This document shows, piece after piece, positions 27,450 through 35,765 of a DNA stretch of 51,571 nt. The DNA lies in the NCBI GenBank assembly GCA_018334695.1, contig JAGXLO010000003.1:1-51571 (forward strand), in the 5' to 3' direction. The notes below the pieces were generated by a model. It was not told where the DNA came from. It saw only the letters and a program-made list of their open reading frames with translations, and searched no databases. The stretch comes from Candidatus Cloacimonadota bacterium (GTDB lineage: Bacteria > Cloacimonadota > Cloacimonadia > JGIOTU-2). The position numbers and the translations under genes were made by a program. Each line of letters begins with the position of its first letter. Position 1 is the first letter of the stretch.

Positions 27450-27455
27450 GGAGGT
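27450..27455 (+). promoter_or_regulatory. Strong ribosome-binding site deciding a TTG start
   Basis: GGAGGT lies four bases before an in-frame TTG at 27460. No ATG in this frame has a comparable site and the reading frame upstream crosses the terminator, so TTG is the likely start of the lipoprotein gene. Confidence 0.8.
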
Positions 27456-27459
27456 GAAT

Positions 27460-28395
27460 TTGTATTACCATTTGTCTAAAACAAGAAATTTCGCCCTGCT
27501 TTTCTTAATAATACTAATGCTAACAGCTACCTCTTGTGACTACTCGCAAACTGACATAGATTTGTCCAGATACGAATTCAGAGATACTAAAAAACTAGTA
27601 AAATTTGCCTACCACGCAGCTGAAATAATTAGGAAAAAGGGAATTACCTGCATTGATTCTTTTAAAAAAAATAGAGATAACTTCGGTAATAACGATTTTT
27701 ACCTATATATTTACAAATTTGATGGAGAAAATCTTTTTCATGCTGGCATAAAAGAATTCGAAGGACAAAATCTAGCCGATGTATTAGATCTGGATGGAAA
27801 AGCAATTCACAAATCGGTAATAACGGCTCTAGAAAACAAACAAAATCCCCATGCCTGGGTGCATTATAATTGGTGGAAGCCGAAAAGATTTTATCCTGTA
27901 CCCAAATCTTCCTGTCATTTTAAAGTAATTACAGATGAAGGAGGAAAATTGTATGTGGGAGCAGGTATGGATTTTCCGCATGAGGAAAAGGAGTTTATAA
28001 GAATAATTGTGGATACTGCTGTGGACCTCATTCAAGAAAAAGGTAAGGAAGCTTTAGAAAAACTAAAAGACCCTACTTGCCAGTTTATTTACAGAGAAGT
28101 AAGAGTTTTTGTGTTTGACGACGAGGGAAAAACACTTATTTCTCCTGTTTTAAATTATAGTCCGGTAGAAATTAATTTCTTAGAAAGCAAAGATGCTGCA
28201 GGGCATAAACCTTTTGAAAGAGCTTTGACATCTCTGAAAGATAGGGATAGTACATGGGAAGTTTTTTTGGCTAAAAGCAGGAGCAGGAGGATATTATTAA
28301 AAAAGATACTCTATTTGCGTAAAATCAAATTAAACGACGAGATTATATACGTGGGTGCTGTTACAGATATGCCTGAACCCGCCTGGACTAATTAG
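27460..28395 (+). CDS. Double-Cache domain lipoprotein
   Basis: From the TTG start the product is 311 residues. A basic leader (SKTRNFALLFLIILML) ends in the lipobox-like LTATSC, so Cys26 should be lipid-anchored. The rest consists of two similar halves, each with a helical lead (KLVKFAYHAAEIIRKKG and RIIVDTAVDLIQEKG) followed by strands such as FYLYIYKFDGENLFHAG and FIYREVRVFVFDDEGKTL, typical of tandem Cache sensor domains. No kinase, methyl-accepting or diguanylate domain is attached, so it is an extracytoplasmic small-molecule-binding protein rather than a complete receptor. It ends nine bases before an NCS2 permease gene and is probably co-transcribed with it. Confidence 0.85.
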   Translation: MYYHLSKTRNFALLFLIILMLTATSCDYSQTDIDLSRYEFRDTKKLVKFAYHAAEIIRKKGITCIDSFKKNRDNFGNNDFYLYIYKFDGENLFHAGIKEFEGQNLADVLDLDGKAIHKSVITALENKQNPHAWVHYNWWKPKRFYPVPKSSCHFKVITDEGGKLYVGAGMDFPHEEKEFIRIIVDTAVDLIQEKGKEALEKLKDPTCQFIYREVRVFVFDDEGKTLISPVLNYSPVEINFLESKDAAGHKPFERALTSLKDRDSTWEVFLAKSRSRRILLKKILYLRKIKLNDEIIYVGAVTDMPEPAWTN

Positions 28396-28404
28396 GAGAT
28401 AAAT

Positions 28405-29742
28405 ATGAAAAATAGAGAAAAAGATCTGGTTTACACGGTCAATGAAGTGCCTCCCTTACCACATCTTCTGGTTTCTTCTTTACAACATATTCTTTTGATG
28501 TTCGTTTCTATTAGTTTGCCCATTATTTTTGCCAGCCAGATAAATGCAAGTGCACAGTTTACAGCTACTTTTATCTCTCTATCCATGATTGTAGCAGGTT
28601 TAGGTTCAATAATTCAATCAGTAGGATTGCCTTTTATAGGCTCAAAGTATCTCTGCCCCAATGTTTGTGGTCCTTCTTATATGAGCCTATCACTTTCTGC
28701 TGCCTGGGTAGGAGGAATTCCTTTGATGCGAGGGATGATAATAATTGCTGGTCTTATCGAAATGCTAATAGCTCCCATAGTGCAAAAATTACGAAAAGTC
28801 TTCCCTACGTATATCGTGGGACTGGTAGTAGCTATGGTTGGTATTAGCATAATAAAAATGTCTGTGGCATCGATTTTTGGAGTTGCCTTTCAAGCTGATG
28901 CCATTCGCACTGCGGACTTGCTAATAGGTATATTTTCACTTCTCGTTATGGTTCTAGCAAATATTTGGGGAAAAGGTGTTATCAAAATGTATTGCCTGCT
29001 TATTGGTATAGCACTGGGGTGGTTACTTGCAATTATAGTTGTTCCAGAATATGGGTACGCCCTTTCAGTAGTAGGTGAAAAACCTTTCTTTGCCTTCCCT
29101 ACAATTACTGATGAGTTTCATAAAATCACATTCGACATGAAAATGTTAATTCCCTTCGCAGTTATTGCAATTAGTGGAAGTTTGAAATCTTTTGGTAATC
29201 TTTTAGCAGCTCAAAAAATTTCCAAACCAGGTATGAAAAAAGCAGATTTTGTTCCTATACGCAAGGGGTTACTCGCAGATGGCTTATCTACTGCATTAGC
29301 AGGTATTTTTGGTGGAATGGCTGTAGACACTTCCTCCAGTAATGTAGGATTAGCAGGATCCACCAAGGTTGTTAGCCGCTGGATAAGTGTAGCAGCAGGA
29401 GTTATCTTTATAATTCTGGCTTTTTTTCCACAGCTAACTTTTGCTCTATCACATGTTCCTAAACCGGTCTTAGGTGCTGCTCTGGTCTTTGCAGGATGTT
29501 TTATGATTTGTACAGGCTTACAGCAGATGTTCAAGCAGGAATGGTCAGCCAAAAAGACATTTGTTGTCGGTATTTCTTTATTTTTTGGTTTAAGCACAGC
29601 CTTTTTACCCGCTTTATATGCTCGGGCGCCCCATTTTATTCAAACCTTCTTCACAGATCCGCTTCCCACAACTACCCTTCTTGCTGTCATATTAAATCAA
29701 ATATTTAATCTAGACCAATTCTTCAAAAAAGTAAATAAGTAA
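28405..29742 (+). CDS. NCS2-family xanthine/uracil-type permease
   Basis: Nucleobase:cation symporter-2 family membrane protein, 445 residues, about 12-14 membrane segments. The first helix has the SSLQHILLMF motif with the conserved QH pair, and the NAT signature appears as SNVGLAGSTK (N-x-G-x4-T-K). In the eighth helix the usual ESxGD carboxylates are replaced: the segment reads SLKSFGNLLA, with Lys and Asn at the Glu and Asp positions. This may mark a separate subgroup with another substrate or coupling mode. Purine uptake would suit the XDH-family enzyme at 3459-7029, but the loci are 20 kb apart. Substrate not fixed. Confidence 0.88.
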   Translation: MKNREKDLVYTVNEVPPLPHLLVSSLQHILLMFVSISLPIIFASQINASAQFTATFISLSMIVAGLGSIIQSVGLPFIGSKYLCPNVCGPSYMSLSLSAAWVGGIPLMRGMIIIAGLIEMLIAPIVQKLRKVFPTYIVGLVVAMVGISIIKMSVASIFGVAFQADAIRTADLLIGIFSLLVMVLANIWGKGVIKMYCLLIGIALGWLLAIIVVPEYGYALSVVGEKPFFAFPTITDEFHKITFDMKMLIPFAVIAISGSLKSFGNLLAAQKISKPGMKKADFVPIRKGLLADGLSTALAGIFGGMAVDTSSSNVGLAGSTKVVSRWISVAAGVIFIILAFFPQLTFALSHVPKPVLGAALVFAGCFMICTGLQQMFKQEWSAKKTFVVGISLFFGLSTAFLPALYARAPHFIQTFFTDPLPTTTLLAVILNQIFNLDQFFKKVNK

Positions 29743-29839
29743 CTTTTAACCTATTGTAGCATATATTGCAAAGTTAATTTGTAATAAAATGCGTTAACTG
29801 TAGCAATTTATCCTATATTGTTAAAAATATTAAATAAAC

Positions 29840-29845
29840 TTGACG
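29840..29845 (+). promoter_or_regulatory. Candidate -35 hexamer before the NuoE/NuoF/NuoG-GltD operon
   Basis: TTGACG 53 bases before the first ATG, in a 156-base AT-rich gap. The following hexamer at 17 bases is AACTAA, a weak -10. Confidence 0.3.
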
Positions 29846-29898
29846 CTACAATTTGTCCCATCAACTAATGTCCAAAAACTAATGTATAAGGTAGGAAA

Positions 29899-30357
29899 AT
29901 GAAAGTAAGTAATATTGATATAATAGACTCAATTATTGACCAATTTAAGGGTAAAGACGGAATATTAATTCCCCTTTTGCAAGAAGTCCAAAATAAATTG
30001 GGATATTTATCTAATGATACTGTAAGACATATCGCTGAAAGAACTCAAATAACTCCAGCCGAAATTTATGGAGTTATTACTTTTTATACACAATTTAGAA
30101 CCAAACCGATAGGTGAAAATATTGTTCGAGTATGTCACGGAACTGCCTGCCATGTTGCCGGAGCTCCCGGAATTTCCGAAGCGATATACGACGAACTTGA
30201 TATTGGGAAAAACGGTACTACTGATGACCTTAAATTTACTGTAGAAGAAGTTGCCTGTCTGGGATGCTGTAGCCTTGCTCCCGCTATGATGATAAACGAC
30301 AAAACTTATGGCAGATTAACTCCCGACAAAGTACGCAAAATAATCTCGAATTATTAA
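29899..30357 (+). CDS. NuoE-like 2Fe-2S subunit of an NAD(P)-linked bifurcating enzyme
   Basis: Thioredoxin-like ferredoxin of 152 residues. A helical N-terminal part (LIPLLQEVQNKLGYLSNDTVRHIAE) leads to the 2Fe-2S fold. Ligands are C-x4-C in CHGTACHVAG (about 79 and 84) and the second pair in ACLGCCSLAP (about 118-123); an extra Cys sits next to the last ligand. Homologues are NuoE, HydC and the small subunits of electron-bifurcating complexes. GGTAGGA precedes the ATG. First gene of a three-gene operon; see the downstream subunits for the case that this is a transhydrogenase. Confidence 0.93.
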   Translation: MKVSNIDIIDSIIDQFKGKDGILIPLLQEVQNKLGYLSNDTVRHIAERTQITPAEIYGVITFYTQFRTKPIGENIVRVCHGTACHVAGAPGISEAIYDELDIGKNGTTDDLKFTVEEVACLGCCSLAPAMMINDKTYGRLTPDKVRKIISNY

Positions 30358-30394
30358 ATTTAATAACCAATGATCGCTTTATTTTAGGAGCAAA

Positions 30395-32170
30395 ATGGAT
30401 AATAAAAAGGTGAAAATAAAAGTTGGTCTTGCCAGTTGTGGTATTGCAGCTGGGGGACAAGAAGTTTACGACGAAATTGATAAATATATTTCTAAGAATG
30501 ACGTTGACATCAAACTTGAAAAAACTGGTTGTATTGGAATGTGCTACTCCGAGCCTCTAGTAGAAATCAAGGATGACTCAGGTCAGACTATGTATGGAAA
30601 TCTTGAGGTTGATGATGTCGAAAATATCCTAAATAAACACATACAAAAAAAAGAGCCGGAAAAAGATAAGATAATTTTCTCTGATGAATTTGGTGGAACA
30701 GAAAAAAAAGTTTTAAAGAATCAAACTCGTATCGTGCTGGAGAATTGCGGAAAAATTAACCCCGAATCTATTGATGAATATTTAGCGCAAGACGGTTACA
30801 AAGCAATCGAAAAAGTTCTGAAAGAGATGACACACGAAGATGTAATCAAAGAAATCAAGGAATCAGGACTAAGGGGACGAGGTGGTGCTGGCTTTCCCAC
30901 AGGGCTAAAATGGCAATTCGCTCGCAAGCCGGAAACAGACAAAAAATATGTGATATGTAATGCTGATGAAGGCGATCCCGGTGCTTTTATGGATAGAAGT
31001 GTGTTAGAAGGTGATCCTCACAGACTCTTGGAAGGTATGTTGATAGCTGCTTATGCCATAGGAGCTGATGAAGGATTCATCTACTGCAGAGCAGAATATC
31101 CTCTGGCACTTAAGCGATTACGGTTGGCTATTTCTGCTGCCAAAGAAAAAGGATACTTAGGTAAAAATATTCTTGGAACAGATTTTAATTTTAAAATTAA
31201 CATTTACGAAGGAGCCGGTGCTTTTGTTTGCGGTGAAGAAACTGCACTAATGGCATCCATCGAAGGAAAAAGAGGAATGCCCACAATCAGACCACCCTAT
31301 CCGGCTAATTCAGGTCTTTGGGGTAAGCCCACAAATATAAATAACGTAGAAACTTATTCCAATGTAGCCTGGATAATTAGAAATGGTGCCTCTGAATTTA
31401 CCAAATTTGGTACGGAAAAAAGTAAAGGTACAAAAGTTTTTGCTCTAACCGGCAAAATTAAAAGAGGTGGATTGGTAGAAGTGCCTATGGGTATGACTCT
31501 GCGCGAAGTGATTTTTAAAGTTGGCGGCGGAATTATTGATGATAAAGAAGTTAAAGCAGTTCAGCTGGGTGGACCATCTGGTGGTTGTATTCCAAAAAAT
31601 TTGTTAGACACACCAGTTGATTATGACTCATTAACTGAAACCGGTGCAATTATGGGCTCCGGTGGTATGGTTGTTATGGACGAAACCACATGCATGGTTG
31701 ATATGGCAAGATTCTTTCTAAATTTCACCCAAGATGAGTCCTGCGGTAAATGCACCTTCTGTAGAATTGGAACTAAAAGAATGCTGGAAATTCTCAATCG
31801 TATTACTCAGGGAGATGGCAAAGAAGGTGATATTGAACTTCTGGAAAATCTGTCTCATAAAATCATTAACAATTCTCTTTGTGGTCTGGGACAAACAGCA
31901 CCAAATCCTGTTTTAACAACTTTAAAATATTTCAAAGAAGAATATGAAGATCATATTTATAACGATCATTGTTCTGCCGGTATTTGTAAATCTCTATTCC
32001 AATATTTCATTACAGACGAATGTATAGGATGTGGTGTTTGCAAGAAAAAATGTCCTGTAGATGTAATCTCGGGAGAACAAAAAGAAAAACATGTAATCGA
32101 TCAGGCAAATTGTATCAAATGCGGGGAATGCTTTAATGCTTGCCCTGTTGATGCAATTATAAAAAAATAA
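30395..32170 (+). CDS. NuoF-like NADH/FMN subunit with N-terminal 2Fe-2S and C-terminal 2[4Fe-4S] domains
   Basis: 591 residues. An N-terminal thioredoxin-like domain shows Cys15 (ASCGIAAGG), Cys46 and Cys50 (TGCIGMC). The NuoF core follows: GLRGRGGAGFPTG (161ff), CNADEGDPGAFMDR, GAFVCGEETALMASIEGKRG, GGPSGGC, and the N3-type cluster motif ESCGKCTFCRIG near 450. The C-terminal ferredoxin has two CxxCxxCxxxCP motifs (IGCGVCKKKCP and IKCGECFNACP, about 543-590). This is the layout of HydB/HndC-type subunits, which take electrons from NADH at FMN and are the proposed bifurcation site. It lies 37 bases after the NuoE-like gene with TTAGGAG upstream. Confidence 0.95.
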   Translation: MDNKKVKIKVGLASCGIAAGGQEVYDEIDKYISKNDVDIKLEKTGCIGMCYSEPLVEIKDDSGQTMYGNLEVDDVENILNKHIQKKEPEKDKIIFSDEFGGTEKKVLKNQTRIVLENCGKINPESIDEYLAQDGYKAIEKVLKEMTHEDVIKEIKESGLRGRGGAGFPTGLKWQFARKPETDKKYVICNADEGDPGAFMDRSVLEGDPHRLLEGMLIAAYAIGADEGFIYCRAEYPLALKRLRLAISAAKEKGYLGKNILGTDFNFKINIYEGAGAFVCGEETALMASIEGKRGMPTIRPPYPANSGLWGKPTNINNVETYSNVAWIIRNGASEFTKFGTEKSKGTKVFALTGKIKRGGLVEVPMGMTLREVIFKVGGGIIDDKEVKAVQLGGPSGGCIPKNLLDTPVDYDSLTETGAIMGSGGMVVMDETTCMVDMARFFLNFTQDESCGKCTFCRIGTKRMLEILNRITQGDGKEGDIELLENLSHKIINNSLCGLGQTAPNPVLTTLKYFKEEYEDHIYNDHCSAGICKSLFQYFITDECIGCGVCKKKCPVDVISGEQKEKHVIDQANCIKCGECFNACPVDAIIKK

Positions 32171-32181
32171 AAGCAGGGAAT

Positions 32182-35100
32182 ATGAGCAAAAAAGTAAAAA
32201 TAAAATTAGACGGAAAAACAATAGAAGCAACAACCGATCAAACAATTTTAGATGTAGCCGCAGAAAACGATATAGAAATACCAACTCTATGCAACGACGA
32301 TAACCTGGAACCTTTTGGTTCTTGCTGGGTTTGCGTAGTAAAAGTAAAAGATAAAGGATTTGTCCCTTCATGTGCCACAAAAGTCTATGACGGAATGGAA
32401 GTAGAAACAGGTAGTAAAGAAGTTTTTGCAGCCAGACAAATGGCTCTGGAACTTCTCTTATCAGATCACTATGCAGATTGTAGTGCCCCATGCTCTCTTG
32501 CCTGCCCTGCTCAAGTTGATATTCAGGGATATATTGCACTTATAAACAACAATCTTTATCATGAAGCAAACAAATTAATCAAAAAAAGACTTCCAATTCC
32601 CTTATCTGTGGGTAGAGTTTGTCCTGCATTTTGTGAAGATGAGTGTAGAAGACAACTTGTAGACGATCCAATAGCAATTCGGCAGGTAAAACGCTATGCT
32701 GCAGATAAAGACCTGGAAGATACTTTGCACACCTATAAACCGGAAATTGCCGATCCTACTGGCAAAGAAGTTGCCATAATTGGTGCCGGTCCTGCCGGGC
32801 TTAGTGTAGCTTATTTTCTCGCTCAAAAAGGGCATAAATGTACCATATTTGAAGCTCAGCCAAAGAGTGGAGGTATGCTAAGATATGGTATTCCGGAATT
32901 CCGACTTCCTAAAGAAATACTCGATAAAGAAATCGAATTAATAAAAGATACTGGTGTGACTATAAAGAATAATATAGAACTTGGTAAAGATTTCACCCTG
33001 CAATTTTTGTATAAGAGCTATGATGCTATCTTTCTTGGCCTTGGAGCCTGGAAAGCTGTTAGTTTGCGTATGGAAGGTGAGGATCTCAAAAATTGTCATC
33101 TTGGCATTGATTTCCTTAATAAAGTCTACGATGCTAAAATTACAAAATTAGAAGGAACAGTTGCAGTGATTGGTGGTGGAAATACAGCTATGGATGCAGC
33201 TCGAACCGCAATAAGACTTGGTGCAGATAATGTAAAAATTGTTTATCGAAGAGCAGAGGAACAGATGCCTGCCGAGGATATTGAAATCGAGGAAGCTAAA
33301 GAAGAAGGTGTGGAATTTAATCTTCTGCAGAATCCATCTAAAATTCTTGGGAAAGATGGCAAGGTGACCGGTTTGGAATGTGTTAAAATGCGTTTAGGTG
33401 AACCCGATGACAGTGGACGCAGAAGACCTATTCCTATTGAGAACTCAGGTTTTATTCTAAAAACAGATTACGTAATACCGGCAATTAGCCAAAAACCTTT
33501 ACTCGATTTTATGGATGATGAAAGCTCCAAAATAAATGGTAGCACCCTCGACCTTACTCGCTGGAACTCTTTTAAAGTTAATGAAGATACCAAACAAACT
33601 AATATCCATAAAATATTCGCTGGTGGCGATGTAGTACGAGGACCTGCTACTGTTATCGAAGCTGTAGCAGATGCAAAAAAAGCTGCAAATTCCATGCATC
33701 TGTATCTGATGGGCGAAAAAGTAGAGCCCTTAATGGAGAAGTTTAATAGCAAGAAAGCTGAATCAGTGGACGACCTGGATCCGGCAGAATTTGAACATTA
33801 CGAAAAAGAAGACAGAGTTCATCCAGCAATGGTAAAAGCCGATGACAGAGTTCATAATTTTCAGGAAATTGAAAATACTTTTACAAAAGATGAAGTCATA
33901 AAGGAAACAGCTCGCTGTATAGAATGTGGTTGTGATGTTAATCAGGATTGTGCCCTCAGAGATTATGCTACTGATTATGATGTAATTGTATCTGAACTGA
34001 TGGGAGCAATGAATAAGCATCCCATTGATGATTCCCATCCATTTATTATCCGTGAATCCAACAAATGTATAAACTGCGGTCGCTGCGTAAGAACCTGCCT
34101 CGAAATACAGGGTGTGGGCGCACTCGGTTATATAAACCGTGGCTTTTCTGCTCTCGTTGCTCCGGAATTCGGAGATTCTTTGCTGGAAACTTCTTGTGAA
34201 AGCTGCGGTAAATGTATTCAGGTTTGCCCGGTTGGAGCTCTTACACAACGCAATACTAATGTAAAAACTGCACCTATTGATATGGATAGCAATAAAACCA
34301 CCTGTGAACTATGCGGCTGTGGTTGTCAGGTTGAGTATTTTACCAGAAGTAATATTATTATGAAATCCGATGCTGTTTACAGCCCGATTACCAAGAATAA
34401 CATCTGTTTTAATGCCCGCTTTGGCTTTGAAGCACTACAAATTAACGACAGACTAACCAAACCATTATTAAGAAAAAATGGTGAATTGGAAGAAGTAGAA
34501 TGGCAGGAAGCTTATGAATATATTCATGACAATATTGATAAACTCGGTCCCAATAGTGCTACTTTTGCTTCTGGAAACCTTACTAATGAAGAGCTTTTCT
34601 TAATTGATAAAATTGCCGAAAAATACACCAATTCTCAGAAACTTGCCTGGACTCTTAACAATTCGGCTATTAAGGAAAAATTCAATATTGATTATTCTCC
34701 AAATCCAATATCAGACCTAGATAACAATGATATGATAATACTTGTAGGTAAAGTACCTCACACGCTTGGAGTCCAAATAATTGAAGCTATTAAGGCTGGA
34801 CATAAACTGATGGTAATTAACAGGGAAGAAAATAAATTCAGTCGACTTGCAGACTATTTCATAAAAACCGACAATTACCTGAAAACACTAAATAAATTGG
34901 CTCGTATGTTCGTTGAGTATAGACATCACAATGTTGACTATATTGTTAATTTTGTTCAAAACTTTGTTGATTATAATCAAAAATTATTGCAGATAACTCA
35001 CAGTGCAGAAGAAGAAAAATACTCCGAATTACTGGCTGATTCCAAAGTCCTTTTTGTTTATTCAGAGTCCGATCTTGATTACAACACGCAATGTGCTATT

Positions 35101-35688
35101 CTTAATCTCTCTATTCTAAAAGGTGATATCGGCAACAAGGGTAGAGGTATTCTTACAACCTCAGAGTTATCAAATAAACCCACCCTATTATCCTATGGCT
35201 TCTCACAACCAATTCGAATTTCTGAAATAAATTCTGCCCTGATATTTGGCGAAGATCCTCTATTTAATAATAAAATGAATAAATATGAATGGTTAAATGG
35301 ACTTGATTTCTTGTTAGTTGCTGATAGTTTCCTCACAGAGACGGCCAAGATGGCTGATATAGTGTTACCCCAAGCTCCTTTTACCCAAAAAAGCGGTACC
35401 ATTATAAACAACAATGCTATGGAGCAGAAAGTTGAAAAAATCATTGATTCACCAATTGAGATTACAAATATTGATATTCTAACCAAAATGTTTAGAGAAG
35501 AAGATATGGACTTTTCTATTGATGAACCCAAGGTCTTGCAAAAAGAGTTGAAGCTTGATGAGAATGATAAAATAACCATGGAATTTCATAAAGAAAATTC
35601 CGTGTTCAGTACTAAGATAAATTATGATAGTCAGCGTAATAGAATTAATTCCTTTAAAAACAAAAAATTAAATAAAGAAGAGAATTAA
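32182..35688 (+). CDS. NuoG/GltD fusion subunit, probable Stn-type transhydrogenase large subunit
   Basis: 1168 residues in four blocks. (1) Residues 1-80: plant-type 2Fe-2S domain with Cys37, 48, 51 and 64. (2) About 90-530: a GltD/NfnB-like module with cluster cysteines (H96, C100, C104, C108, C147, C151, C155), FAD loop GAGPAG at 201-206, a second Rossmann loop GGGNTAMD at 331-338, and YRR at 355-357, which favours NADP(H). (3) About 575-690: further cysteines and two 4Fe-4S sets (C629-639, C672-682). (4) From 700: a formate dehydrogenase/NuoG-like domain with one cluster (C708, 711, 715, 742). Around 820 the Cys/Sec that would bind Mo is missing, and there is no hydrogenase H-cluster motif. 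Together with the two upstream subunits this fits an NADH/ferredoxin/NADP+ electron-bifurcating transhydrogenase. Exact activity is inferred. Confidence 0.85.
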   Translation: MSKKVKIKLDGKTIEATTDQTILDVAAENDIEIPTLCNDDNLEPFGSCWVCVVKVKDKGFVPSCATKVYDGMEVETGSKEVFAARQMALELLLSDHYADCSAPCSLACPAQVDIQGYIALINNNLYHEANKLIKKRLPIPLSVGRVCPAFCEDECRRQLVDDPIAIRQVKRYAADKDLEDTLHTYKPEIADPTGKEVAIIGAGPAGLSVAYFLAQKGHKCTIFEAQPKSGGMLRYGIPEFRLPKEILDKEIELIKDTGVTIKNNIELGKDFTLQFLYKSYDAIFLGLGAWKAVSLRMEGEDLKNCHLGIDFLNKVYDAKITKLEGTVAVIGGGNTAMDAARTAIRLGADNVKIVYRRAEEQMPAEDIEIEEAKEEGVEFNLLQNPSKILGKDGKVTGLECVKMRLGEPDDSGRRRPIPIENSGFILKTDYVIPAISQKPLLDFMDDESSKINGSTLDLTRWNSFKVNEDTKQTNIHKIFAGGDVVRGPATVIEAVADAKKAANSMHLYLMGEKVEPLMEKFNSKKAESVDDLDPAEFEHYEKEDRVHPAMVKADDRVHNFQEIENTFTKDEVIKETARCIECGCDVNQDCALRDYATDYDVIVSELMGAMNKHPIDDSHPFIIRESNKCINCGRCVRTCLEIQGVGALGYINRGFSALVAPEFGDSLLETSCESCGKCIQVCPVGALTQRNTNVKTAPIDMDSNKTTCELCGCGCQVEYFTRSNIIMKSDAVYSPITKNNICFNARFGFEALQINDRLTKPLLRKNGELEEVEWQEAYEYIHDNIDKLGPNSATFASGNLTNEELFLIDKIAEKYTNSQKLAWTLNNSAIKEKFNIDYSPNPISDLDNNDMIILVGKVPHTLGVQIIEAIKAGHKLMVINREENKFSRLADYFIKTDNYLKTLNKLARMFVEYRHHNVDYIVNFVQNFVDYNQKLLQITHSAEEEKYSELLADSKVLFVYSESDLDYNTQCAILNLSILKGDIGNKGRGILTTSELSNKPTLLSYGFSQPIRISEINSALIFGEDPLFNNKMNKYEWLNGLDFLLVADSFLTETAKMADIVLPQAPFTQKSGTIINNNAMEQKVEKIIDSPIEITNIDILTKMFREEDMDFSIDEPKVLQKELKLDENDKITMEFHKENSVFSTKINYDSQRNRINSFKNKKLNKEEN

Positions 35689-35708
35689 TAAAACAATCTT
35701 ACAAATAT

Positions 35709-35750
35709 TAATCGCCAGGTGGGTAGAACATCTGGCGATTTTTTATTTTT
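35709..35750 (+). terminator. Factor-independent terminator after the NuoE/F/G-GltD operon
   Basis: AATCGCCAG pairs with CTGGCGATT around a loop of about 12 bases, extended by a G-T and a T-A pair, then a T-rich run at 35741-35750. It lies between convergent genes. The T run is on the plus-strand side, so it mainly serves the redox operon. Confidence 0.88.
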
Positions 35751-35765
35751 AGTTGAAATATTATT

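Noticed and set aside
29815..29836. Rex-like redox operator (TTGTTAA followed by a TTAA half-site)
   Set aside because: The second half does not match TTAACAA at the required four-base spacing, and such AT-rich strings are expected by chance here.
29899..35688. HydABC-type [FeFe] hydrogenase
   Set aside because: None of the three H-cluster motifs (TSCCPxW, MPCxxK, ECxxxxACxxP types) is present in the large subunit, and no other gene in the window carries them.
32182..35688. Catalytic formate dehydrogenase
   Set aside because: The Mo-ligating Cys/Sec region is absent and no in-frame TGA suggests selenocysteine.
32182..35688. Ordinary glutamate synthase small subunit
   Set aside because: The GltD-like part is only one module inside a much longer chain, and there is no GltB large-subunit gene.
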